The notes below the pieces were generated by a model. It was not told the DNA's origin, did no database searches, and was given only the letters and a program-made list of their open reading frames with translations. From assembly GCA_016779525.1 (NCBI GenBank), contig JADHNL010000006.1, positions 1 to 49,449 of the forward strand: DNA of 49,449 bases. The letters are read 5' to 3'. A program made the position numbers and the translations under genes. Below are positions 1-8,339 of the stretch, piece by piece. The first letter of the stretch is position 1. The number at the start of each line of letters is the position of its first letter. The DNA is from SAR86 cluster bacterium (GTDB lineage Bacteria > Pseudomonadota > Gammaproteobacteria > Magnimaribacterales > TMED112).

Positions 1-1
1 A

Positions 2-502
2 TTCATCATTTTTATGTGGCTTGCTGTTCTGATTCTTCGTCCAGTTGTCACTTTTTTTCGAAAACAGAAACCTGAAACTACAAGAAGCACAACAATAAAA
101 GCCACTACTATAAAATCTAAAGCAATAAAAAAAGTTAAAAAAATATCAAAAGCTCCCGTTTCAGCTGTTGAGAAAAATAGTGATTTTAAAATTTTATGTG
201 CTTGTGGGAATCAGACCCATCTACCTGATCGCATTAATGAAGAAAAAGTAACAATCAAGAATATAAATCAATTTTATAGAAAATTGATTTGTTCTTCTTG
301 TGGTGAAAGGAAAGCAAAAGTTTACCTTCTGGATGATTTGATACTTGACTTATCAAAGATTAAATTATGTGTTGAATGCAACAACCCAATACCAATAACA
401 AGGTTGGATATAAACCCTGAAGCCAATGAATGTGTCTATTGTATAGAAGCAAGAGAAGATGAAGAATCAAAAAAAATTTCCATGAAAGGTTATGAACCAT
501 AA
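2..502 (+). CDS. Membrane-anchored protein with two Cys-rich zinc-ribbon-like modules; C-terminal DksA/TraR-type C4 finger; probably 5'-partial
   Basis: ORF 14..502; reading frame is open to the window edge upstream of the ATG and the N-terminus reads as a TM helix, so the true start may lie outside. C-terminal CVEC-x17-CVYC matches DksA spacing C-x2-C-x17-C-x2-C. Confidence 0.6.
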   Translation, partial: FIIFMWLAVLILRPVVTFFRKQKPETTRSTTIKATTIKSKAIKKVKKISKAPVSAVEKNSDFKILCACGNQTHLPDRINEEKVTIKNINQFYRKLICSSCGERKAKVYLLDDLILDLSKIKLCVECNNPIPITRLDINPEANECVYCIEAREDEESKKISMKGYEP

Positions 503-509
503 AATGTAG

Positions 510-1412
510 ATGTCTAAGTTAACTTTAAAAGATTTAATTAGTTTAGAAGAGCCAGCAGTCGAGCAAAAAAGCTTTCGTGTTGTGCGGCACATCATGAAAG
601 GTCATGGCTGGGAAGGCTTTGATGACATGATTAGATTTGATGATGAGTTGCTTAATATCTTCGCAGGCAATATGGTCAGCGATAGATACAAAGGTGCCGA
701 AATTATCTTAACTTGTGTGGCACTGCCTAGATCCAAAGCATTGTTTAGAGCAGCATTCCGCAATCATGGCATCATCTCTTTTAAAGAAGCACGTAAACAC
801 TATTCAGGTTATGACCGATACAACCATTACTTACGCTCAAACAACATTCATACAGTTAAGGATTTAAGCAAGCAAATATTCTACAAGTTAGAAAGAATTC
901 CTCTTCTGGAAGAATTTAGAAATAGACTGGTCATTGATTGGGGCAAGAACTCTCAAACTTATATTCAGAAGAGATTGGATAAACCAGTTTCTGAAATTTA
1001 TCCCCAAGGCTTTGTTTCTTTTTTCCCCGGGTGGGACAGGGTAAAGATTTCATACCGTGAACTCAAAGAAATTATTGATAATCCCGATGGTAACAAAGAT
1101 TGGTTTCAATACTTATCCAGTCATTCAGGAGTCTATGTCATTCTGGATGAAAAGTCAGGCAAACAATACGTCGGCTCGGCATACGGGGGAGAGGGATTGT
1201 GGACTAGATGGTCTGGCTACGCGCGCACTGGACACAATGGCAACAAGGCTTTGAAAGCATTAGCCAGCAAAGATCCTAATTTTGCCGATAAATTTACCTT
1301 CTCACTCCATCATGTTTTCCCTAAGACAGTGAGTAAGAATGAAGTTATCGAGTTTGAATCAATGTTGAAGCTCAAATTAGGTTCCCGAGCCTTTGGTTTG
1401 AATGAAAATTAA
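510..1412 (+). CDS. GIY-YIG nuclease family protein
   Basis: 300 aa; C-terminal GVYVILDEKSGKQYVGSAYGGEGLWTRWSGYA with GVY...YVG, downstream Arg, Glu (EFESMLK) and Asn (GLNEN). Confidence 0.85.
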   Translation: MSKLTLKDLISLEEPAVEQKSFRVVRHIMKGHGWEGFDDMIRFDDELLNIFAGNMVSDRYKGAEIILTCVALPRSKALFRAAFRNHGIISFKEARKHYSGYDRYNHYLRSNNIHTVKDLSKQIFYKLERIPLLEEFRNRLVIDWGKNSQTYIQKRLDKPVSEIYPQGFVSFFPGWDRVKISYRELKEIIDNPDGNKDWFQYLSSHSGVYVILDEKSGKQYVGSAYGGEGLWTRWSGYARTGHNGNKALKALASKDPNFADKFTFSLHHVFPKTVSKNEVIEFESMLKLKLGSRAFGLNEN

Positions 1413-1457
1413 GCTACGTTTAAAATATTTTTATACAAAACGATCAATGAACAAAAT

Positions 1458-2264
1458 ATGAAATCAAAAAATAAAATAGGAAATGGTTGCCTATGGACTA
1501 TATTAGTTGCGGTTGGAGTTATTATTTTAGTCAACTTAAATACCCCTAGTGAAGAAGAAAAAAAAGTTATGGTTGAGGAAAAATATTCAGAGGTAAAAGC
1601 AATTCCTGCTTCGGAATATTGTGCAAATAGAGATGGTTATGAAGAATTGATTGAACTTGAATCTCAGAGTCCTAGAAGTGAATACTATTCTAATATTTCT
1701 CAAGAGAAGTATGAGGAGTACTCTCAAAAATGTGCAGAAAAAACTGCTCAATTGATTAAAGAAGCGGAAGTACGAAGAATAAGTGAAATCAGAACAAAAT
1801 ACGCAAGTTTTGATGAAATTTATGGAGATACAAGAAAGATCACAAAAGAAGATCTTAGGAATTACATGATAAAAGTTCTAGAAATAACTCCAAACTGCTT
1901 CCCTGAATATGTTGATAAAAGCACTAATAAAAAAAGAACTTATTTTTTAATGTGCACAGATATGAAAAAAGTTTATTGGTCTGAAAGTGATATGAAAGAT
2001 GGGATTGTAAGAAGCATAATTCCTCATTTATCTGATCTTGAGGCTTTGGCATATTGTGAGGAGTTGATTAAGTTGCAGCTAAACAACCCTGAAACATTCA
2101 GCCCTAGCATCCTGAACTATGCTGTAACAAAAGTAGAAGATTCTAGATCCGTTGTTGTGCAAAATTTTTCAGCTAAAAATGGTATTGGAGCTAAATTAAA
2201 TTATCGCGCAACTTGTTTGGTCGGCAATGAAGTTTACGAGATTCAAGAGTTAATTCAGATTTAG
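1458..2264 (+). CDS. Hypothetical protein with N-terminal membrane anchor
   Basis: 268 aa ORF; N-terminal hydrophobic segment CLWTILVAVGVIILVNL; no family recognised. Confidence 0.6.
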   Translation: MKSKNKIGNGCLWTILVAVGVIILVNLNTPSEEEKKVMVEEKYSEVKAIPASEYCANRDGYEELIELESQSPRSEYYSNISQEKYEEYSQKCAEKTAQLIKEAEVRRISEIRTKYASFDEIYGDTRKITKEDLRNYMIKVLEITPNCFPEYVDKSTNKKRTYFLMCTDMKKVYWSESDMKDGIVRSIIPHLSDLEALAYCEELIKLQLNNPETFSPSILNYAVTKVEDSRSVVVQNFSAKNGIGAKLNYRATCLVGNEVYEIQELIQI

Positions 2265-2291
2265 GGTAGCAAAAGGGTAGCAATTTACCCT
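2263..2291. repeat. Tandem direct repeat AGGGTAGCAA (2263-2272, 2274-2283) overlapping a small hairpin AGGGTA-gcaatt-TACCCT (2274-2291)
   Basis: Read directly in sequence between the accessory genes and tRNA-Ser. Confidence 0.6.
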
Positions 2292-2379
2292 CCAAATTGA
2301 TGAATAATGATGAAACTTGCTCTTTGCTATCTCATCGATCTCATCATAAAATACGCATTCCAATAAGGTTTTATTGATA

Positions 2380-2469
2380 GGAGAGGTGGCTGAGTGGTCG
2401 AAAGCGGCACCCTGCTAAGGTGTTATACGAGTAATCGTATCGAGGGTTCGAATCCCTCTCTCTCCGCCA
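2380..2469 (+). tRNA. tRNA-Ser (anticodon GCT), encoded CCA
   Basis: Acceptor GGAGAGG/TCTCTCC, anticodon stem-loop ..CCTGCTAAGG.., long variable arm TACGAGTAATCGTA, T-arm GAGGGTTCGAATCCCTC, 3' GCCA. Confidence 0.95.
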
Positions 2470-2506
2470 ATTTAAATATCTCATTTTTTAAGTTAATGTA
2501 TAGCTA

Positions 2507-3742
2507 GTGATTAAGAAAATAGTAATAGTAATCTTATTTTTGATTCTGGCTTCATGTGCCGATAGTAATTATAAAGAGGAGGCTCCAAATCAAGTTCTAT
2601 ATCTTTGGCTGCATGATATTGGTTTTGAGGATCCAAATTTCTTAGCAGTAGTAAATGCCGATCCAGAATCAAAGAACTATGGAAAATTGATCGACACAGT
2701 TGCTGTTAATGAAACGTTGGGAATGGCTCACCATACTCCAATCTTCCTTCCTTCTTCTGGCATGATATTTGCAAACGATTTTCATAATAGCTATACCTAT
2801 ATATTTGATACCAAAAACCCTTTAAAACCTAAATTGATAAATAGCTTTGGTAAATTAAATGATTTTAATTTTCCTCACAGTTACTCTGAGCTGCCCAACG
2901 GAAACATTATCACGACCTTCCAAACCAAGAGCGGAATAGATTCAATAGGAGGCATAGTTGAATTTGATAAGGAAGGAAATTATTTAAGATCTTCCAGGGC
3001 TGAACCAGAGGATCCATCAATTTTTGTCAGACCATACGGAATTATTCTCGTTCCAAAATTAAATAAAATTATTACAACAAATTATGATATGCATGAAACA
3101 GATATAGGCTACCACATTCAGATTTGGGACATGGCTACATTGAATCTTCTTCATACAATTCAATTACCTAAAGTAGAGGGCATGATCATCGACCAGAACC
3201 CATTTGAAGGAAGATTGTTATCTGATGGAGAAACAATATTGTTTCAAACATTTTCTTGCGGCCTATTTGTTCTTGATAATTTAAGTGAACTTGAACCTAA
3301 AGTTACGTATACGCACCACTTTGCAGAGGGTCCCTTTTGCTCATTGCCAGTTAGACTGGAAAATTATTGGATTCAAACTGTTGCTAGTGACAATGGTGGT
3401 TTCAATGGTTTGGTAGTTCTTGATATCAGTGATCCATTTAACCCACTTGAGGTCGATAGGTTAGATACTGGCAGCAAGATCGGCCCTCATTGGCTAAGCC
3501 CAAATCAAACTGGTGAACAAATTGTCCTAACTGGTTTTTTTGAAGAATTAGAGCGAAGAATAATCATGTTAAATTTTGATAAATCTAGTGGAGATTTATC
3601 CATAGATAAAACCTTCGGAGGAGGTGACGTCAGTGGTCCCGGGCTAATGGTAGACATTGAGGAATGGCCACATGGGAAGACGGGAGCAGCATTAGCACAT
3701 GGCGCAATTTTCTGGCCTCCCGCTCCTCCAGATTGGAAATAG
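2507..3742 (+). CDS. SELENBP1/SBP56-like beta-propeller lipoprotein
   Basis: GTG start; lipobox LILASC; similarity to recalled SELENBP segments (FLAVVNADPESKNYGKLIDT; GYHIQIWD; C-terminal GAALAHGAIFWPP). Confidence 0.55.
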   Translation: MIKKIVIVILFLILASCADSNYKEEAPNQVLYLWLHDIGFEDPNFLAVVNADPESKNYGKLIDTVAVNETLGMAHHTPIFLPSSGMIFANDFHNSYTYIFDTKNPLKPKLINSFGKLNDFNFPHSYSELPNGNIITTFQTKSGIDSIGGIVEFDKEGNYLRSSRAEPEDPSIFVRPYGIILVPKLNKIITTNYDMHETDIGYHIQIWDMATLNLLHTIQLPKVEGMIIDQNPFEGRLLSDGETILFQTFSCGLFVLDNLSELEPKVTYTHHFAEGPFCSLPVRLENYWIQTVASDNGGFNGLVVLDISDPFNPLEVDRLDTGSKIGPHWLSPNQTGEQIVLTGFFEELERRIIMLNFDKSSGDLSIDKTFGGGDVSGPGLMVDIEEWPHGKTGAALAHGAIFWPPAPPDWK

Positions 3743-3788
3743 CAGCACTACTTGTTATTAATTTAAAATATGAGAGCAGATTTGTAGA

Positions 3789-4301
3789 CTAGTTCTTTTG
3801 CGTCTCAAGAAAACGACCTACGGGCACATCATCTAGTGGTAATAGTTTGATATTAAATTCTTCCCTTATCTCTTTTAGTGTTTTATTAAGATAATTTTCA
3901 GGCGTATGGTAATCCCATCGTTTTGTCATCTTCATACATAACCGAAATATTTTTATTTTAACAGGAATTAAGGACACATAGATTTTAAAAATTGACCACC
4001 AGCCACCATATTTTCCAACTAAGGATTTAATGAACTTACTGTAATCAGGATCTCGATAAAAACCTATTATTGGACCCCATTTAAATTTCGTACCCCACAA
4101 TGCATAGGTATCGAGCAGTGACTCTTCTTCTATTGATGTTCCCAAACCAAATAAAACATGAGTGTAATCGTGCTCTTTAAACACCTTTGTATTTGGGGAG
4201 TCTATTTCTAATATTTCTTTGAATGCAGGATTTATCGCGTAGAATTCTTCTATGCCTTGCTCTAAAGTCTGTAATGAATCTTGTTTTTGAAACTCATACA
4301 T
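3789..4301 (-). CDS. Coq4-like protein (ubiquinone biosynthesis family)
   Basis: HDYTHVLFGLGTSIEEE matches the Coq4 metal-binding motif HDxxH-x11-E exactly in spacing. Confidence 0.65.
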   Translation of the reverse strand: MYEFQKQDSLQTLEQGIEEFYAINPAFKEILEIDSPNTKVFKEHDYTHVLFGLGTSIEEESLLDTYALWGTKFKWGPIIGFYRDPDYSKFIKSLVGKYGGWWSIFKIYVSLIPVKIKIFRLCMKMTKRWDYHTPENYLNKTLKEIREEFNIKLLPLDDVPVGRFLETQKN

Positions 4302-4325
4302 AACACCGCTAAAATATCATAATTA

Positions 4326-5120
4326 ATGAAAAAAAATAAAGTATTTTCTCTTTTTTTGAGCATTTGTTTAGTTTCCTGTACAACATTTATTCGGGAGCAA
4401 TATGCTTCGCCAATTCAGTTGGTTGGAAACTCAGGTGAATATATAATTTTGCCAACCAAAACTGGCACAGGTTACCTCATTAAGAACAGGGAAGGAAACA
4501 AAGAGGTATTAGGTCTGCCTTATGTTACCGAAGAGGAGCTGATTATTATCGCTGGTCAAGAAATCTTGATGCAGCCAGTAGATTATGGTGAATCAAGAAT
4601 TACCATAACGAATAATTCATTGGTTAATTTAAGTCCAGAGGATCAAGCTCGGGCCAATGCTGAAGCTCTTAAAGTGAATCAAGCAGTAAAGCAAGTTACA
4701 CAACAAACCGATTTTAATTTTGATTTTTTCCCGCCAGTGCAAAATTTCATTACATCCGGTTATGGTAAGAAGCGATTCATTAATGGTAATCCAAGATCAC
4801 CACACTTGGCTTTAGACATTGATGGTAATGAGGGTGACCCAATCTATGCGCCTAAAGCAGGAGTAGTGGTTATAGCAGAAGAGCATTTTTACAGTGGCAA
4901 AATGATGTTGATCAACCATGGCGGTGGTCTTTTTACGTCTTATAGTCACATGAGTGACTGGGTTGCAGAGGAAGGCGATTATGTCGAAGCCAAAGAATTG
5001 ATAGGTAAAGTTGGTTCAAGCGGAAGAGTAACAGGACCTCACCTGCATTGGGTGGTTTATTTAAATGGCAATAGAATCAATCCAGAGCTGTTGGTTGATT
5101 TACAATACTATCAGGACTGA
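4326..5120 (+). CDS. M23 family metallopeptidase, lipoprotein
   Basis: Lipobox (CLVSC), HxxxD (HLALD) and HxH (HLHW) LytM/M23 motifs. Confidence 0.9.
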   Translation: MKKNKVFSLFLSICLVSCTTFIREQYASPIQLVGNSGEYIILPTKTGTGYLIKNREGNKEVLGLPYVTEEELIIIAGQEILMQPVDYGESRITITNNSLVNLSPEDQARANAEALKVNQAVKQVTQQTDFNFDFFPPVQNFITSGYGKKRFINGNPRSPHLALDIDGNEGDPIYAPKAGVVVIAEEHFYSGKMMLINHGGGLFTSYSHMSDWVAEEGDYVEAKELIGKVGSSGRVTGPHLHWVVYLNGNRINPELLVDLQYYQD

Positions 5121-5713
5121 AGAAAAAACTTTTCCCAATCATTTCCTGAAAGTTTATAGCATTCTCGGTAATTGAGCCTTTCCTCACTTGCTTCCCAGAA
5201 TTCAAAATATGACACCTTAATTTGGTAGCCACCCCAATCTAAAGGTCTTTTTTCTTCTAGTTCTCCAGATTCTATTAGTGATTTGGTTTGTTCAAATTTG
5301 GCCTGCAACATCTCATATGACTCTATTGGTTGCGATTGATCCGATGCAATGGCAGCAATGTTCTTGCCCTGCTCGCGCCCATAAAAATGTTCATCAGAAA
5401 AAATCTCTGGACACTTTGCAATCTGGCCTTCCAATCTAATTTGCACATTGGTTGCAGCCCACCAGAAATTTACAGCAACCTTATCATTGACGTTAAAATC
5501 ATTGGCTTTATGACTGCTGTAACTAGAAAAGAAGATTAAATTATCTTCAAAAAAATACTTGAAATTAACGTATCGAGCATGAGGCGCCCCATCGGCATCT
5601 ACAGATGAGATGCAACCAGCTTCAGCAATTGGCTGACCATTTTCTTCGGCTTGTAGATAGTAATCTTCAAATTTTTTAAATGGACCTTGATCGGGCAGAT
5701 TTTTAAATTGCAT
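5111..5713 (-). CDS. pdxH: Pyridoxamine 5'-phosphate oxidase
   Basis: 200 aa; PNPOx features throughout (DADGAPHARYVNFK, FFSSYSSHKANDF, VNFWW, C-terminal RLNYRE). Confidence 0.88.
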   Translation of the reverse strand: MQFKNLPDQGPFKKFEDYYLQAEENGQPIAEAGCISSVDADGAPHARYVNFKYFFEDNLIFFSSYSSHKANDFNVNDKVAVNFWWAATNVQIRLEGQIAKCPEIFSDEHFYGREQGKNIAAIASDQSQPIESYEMLQAKFEQTKSLIESGELEEKRPLDWGGYQIKVSYFEFWEASEERLNYRECYKLSGNDWEKFFLQS

Positions 5714-7110
5714 TAGTCCATAAACCTTACTTGAATTGCATCGGCATAGATCTCAGAAAAAATACCCGATATCACAACAAATTTCTTTCTACCTTTAAGT
5801 TTCATTTTTGATTTGAGAGCATTAAATGCAGCTGAGATAGTTTTCTCATGGTTTTTGGTGAATTTAAGGCTGAGGTTTTCAACTGAAGAAGATAAAGATA
5901 ATTTATTCTGGGTTGAAGTGCTATTGGTGAAAGCGTATACAGGAACCTTTGGCCTGGCTCGAGAAATTAAATTGGCTGTAAAACCACTTCTGGTTAATAC
6001 CACTATGGCGTCGGCATTAATTTTTTCACTCAATTTTACAGTTGTGGCTGCTAGGATATGCCAGTCAGTTTCTTGTTTAAAGCCATTTTGAAATTGAAGT
6101 GTTTCTGATCTCTCAGCATTGAGAGCGATATCACGTATGTATTCAACGCATTTAAATGGATATTTTCCGACGCTTGTTTCACCAGAAAGCATCAAAGCAT
6201 CTGTGCCCTCATAGACTGCATTGGCGACATCTGATACTTCTGCTCTTGTGGGGTGTGGGTTCTTAATCATCGATTCAAGGAGTTGAGTTGCAACTATGGA
6301 TTTTTTGCCATGTTTGGCAGCAACCCTAATCATCTTTCTTTGGATATATGGCAAATTGGTAATGTCGGTTTCGATCCCCAAATCTCCTCGGGCCACCATA
6401 ACCCCATCGGAATTTTTTACAATTTCATCTAGGTTTGAAAGTCCCTCTTGGTCTTCAATTTTAACAAATGTCTCAACATTGTCGGCTCTATCTTTCAGAA
6501 ATTTCTTAAGCGTCAGTAAGTCTTGTTTTGAACGGCAAAATGAGAGGGCAATAAAATCAACGCCCATTTCCAATGCAAAATCCAAATCTTTTTTGTCTTT
6601 GTCCGTTAGTGTGGGTAGTTTAATTTTTGCGCCTGGGAAATTAACGTGCTTTTTCCCAGCAATCACCCCACTATCTAAAACTTCGCAAGTAATATTGTTG
6701 GATAGGTCAATATTTTTTATTTTTAGTTCTATGGCTCCATTATCAAGGGAGATTTTTCCTCCTTTTTTAATACCTTTGACGTACTTTAAATTATCTACAG
6801 GTAAGGCTTTGTTGTTTTTGCCCTTTTGTTTAGAAAGGACTAATTCCTGACCTTTTTTAAGGTGAAGAGATTCAGAAGTTTTTGCTGTTCTAATCTCAGG
6901 CCCTTGGGTATCTACCATAACCCCAATTGACTGATTTAATGATTTGTTTAAGGACTTTACGTAACCAATAATCTCTTTTAAATCCTCATGGCTAGCATGA
7001 GACATATTGATTCTCACAACATTCATGCCATTTTTATACAGATTTAAGATTGATTCTTTAGATTTAGTGCTTGGCCCAACTGTTGTAATTATTTTTGTTC
7101 TTTTATGCAT
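5713..7110 (-). CDS. pyk: Pyruvate kinase
   Basis: 465 aa; TKIITTVGPSTKSKE, MVDTQGPEIRT, VMVARGDLGIE, RAEVSDVANAVYEGTDALMLSGETSVGKYP. Confidence 0.97.
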   Translation of the reverse strand: MHKRTKIITTVGPSTKSKESILNLYKNGMNVVRINMSHASHEDLKEIIGYVKSLNKSLNQSIGVMVDTQGPEIRTAKTSESLHLKKGQELVLSKQKGKNNKALPVDNLKYVKGIKKGGKISLDNGAIELKIKNIDLSNNITCEVLDSGVIAGKKHVNFPGAKIKLPTLTDKDKKDLDFALEMGVDFIALSFCRSKQDLLTLKKFLKDRADNVETFVKIEDQEGLSNLDEIVKNSDGVMVARGDLGIETDITNLPYIQRKMIRVAAKHGKKSIVATQLLESMIKNPHPTRAEVSDVANAVYEGTDALMLSGETSVGKYPFKCVEYIRDIALNAERSETLQFQNGFKQETDWHILAATTVKLSEKINADAIVVLTRSGFTANLISRARPKVPVYAFTNSTSTQNKLSLSSSVENLSLKFTKNHEKTISAAFNALKSKMKLKGRKKFVVISGIFSEIYADAIQVRFMD

Positions 7111-7131
7111 ACACAGTTTATTTAGTTTTTT

Positions 7132-7139
7132 ATTATAAT
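7132..7139. promoter_or_regulatory. Palindromic ATTATAAT: candidate shared -10 for divergent pyk and kbl
   Basis: Self-complementary octamer gives TATAAT on both strands inside the 35-bp pyk/kbl spacer. Confidence 0.45.
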
Positions 7140-7145
7140 CTCTTT

Positions 7146-8339
7146 GTGAGCAAAAGTTTTTATTCGTCCATCAAAAGAGAGATAGAAGATATCAGAAATG
7201 AAGGGCTTTATAAAGAAGAACGTTATATTTCATCACCCCAAAAAACAAACATCAGCTTATCGGATGGCTCCAATGTGCTTAATTTTTGTGCCAATGATTA
7301 TTTAGGACTGGCCAATAACAGCGAAATAAAGAAAGCTGCTAGCGAAGCGCTAGAGACCGATGGTTTTGGAATGGCTTCAGTCAGATTTATTTGTGGCACC
7401 AATGATCTGCACCAACAACTTGAAACTAAGTTAAGCACTTTTCTGGGTTACGAAGATTGCATACTCTACGTTGCTGCCTTCGATGCCAATGGCGGCTTAT
7501 TTGAACCACTTTTTCATGCTGAAGATGCAATTATTAGTGATGCTCTTAATCATGCATCAATTATAGATGGCATTCGACTTTCAAAAGCAATGCGCTTTAG
7601 ATATGCCCATAGCGATATGACAGAACTCGAAGACTGCCTGAAAAAAGCTGACGATCAAGGTGCACGTCATAAGGTAATCGTTAGCGATGGTGTCTTCTCT
7701 ATGGATGGTTCATATGCAAAACTTGATGAGATTGTTCCATTAGCTAAAAAATACGATGCTCTAATTATGATTGACGATTGCCATGCAACAGGTTTTGTTG
7801 GCAAAAATGGCAGAGGCACAGCAGAACACTTTGGTCTCGAGGGTGAAGTTGATATTTTAACTGGCACACTCGGCAAAGCATTGGGTGGAGCATCGGGCGG
7901 TTTTACTTGCGCCAAAAGTGATGTGATTAAGTTGCTCAAACAACGATCCAGACCTTATCTATTTTCTAATGCATTGCCTCCTTCAATTGTTGCAGCCAGT
8001 CTTAAAGCTCTTGAAATAATCGAAGTTGATACAGAACGTAGGGCACGCATTGCAACAAATGCTTCTTACTTTCGTTCACAAATAAAAAACCTTGGATATA
8101 CAGTAATTGGTGACGATCATCCAATTACACCAGTGATGGTTGGCGATGCAAAAATAGCTCAGCAAATGTCCAAACTTCTGCTTGCCAAGGGTTTGTATGC
8201 CATTGGTTTCTTTTTCCCAGTTGTGCCAAAAGGCCAAGCACGCCTCAGGCTTCAAATTACTAGCGAACATAAACAAGATGAACTGGATAAAGCTGTTACA
8301 ATATTCGAGGAAGTTGGGAAAGAGCTTGGGGTAATATGA
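7146..8339 (+). CDS. kbl: Glycine C-acetyltransferase (2-amino-3-ketobutyrate CoA ligase)
   Basis: PLP alpha-oxoamine synthase; NFCANDYLGLAN, DDCHATGFVGKNGRGTAEHFG, TLGKALGGASGGF. In-frame GTG at 7146 fits the family better than the ORF-track start at 7095. Confidence 0.93.
   Translation: MSKSFYSSIKREIEDIRNEGLYKEERYISSPQKTNISLSDGSNVLNFCANDYLGLANNSEIKKAASEALETDGFGMASVRFICGTNDLHQQLETKLSTFLGYEDCILYVAAFDANGGLFEPLFHAEDAIISDALNHASIIDGIRLSKAMRFRYAHSDMTELEDCLKKADDQGARHKVIVSDGVFSMDGSYAKLDEIVPLAKKYDALIMIDDCHATGFVGKNGRGTAEHFGLEGEVDILTGTLGKALGGASGGFTCAKSDVIKLLKQRSRPYLFSNALPPSIVAASLKALEIIEVDTERRARIATNASYFRSQIKNLGYTVIGDDHPITPVMVGDAKIAQQMSKLLLAKGLYAIGFFFPVVPKGQARLRLQITSEHKQDELDKAVTIFEEVGKELGVI

Noticed and set aside
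1057-1254. 65-aa ORF in another frame within the GIY-YIG gene
   Set aside because: Overlaps the conserved nuclease domain; no RBS or family support.
6296-6850. 184-aa plus-strand ORF antisense to pyk
   Set aside because: Fully inside pyruvate kinase; Ser/Phe/Leu-rich shadow ORF with no family features.
7095-7145. N-terminal extension of kbl from the track start (MFFYAYTVYLVFYYNLF)
   Set aside because: Overlaps the divergent pyk start codon and the candidate -10; GTG at 7146 gives a family-typical N-terminus.
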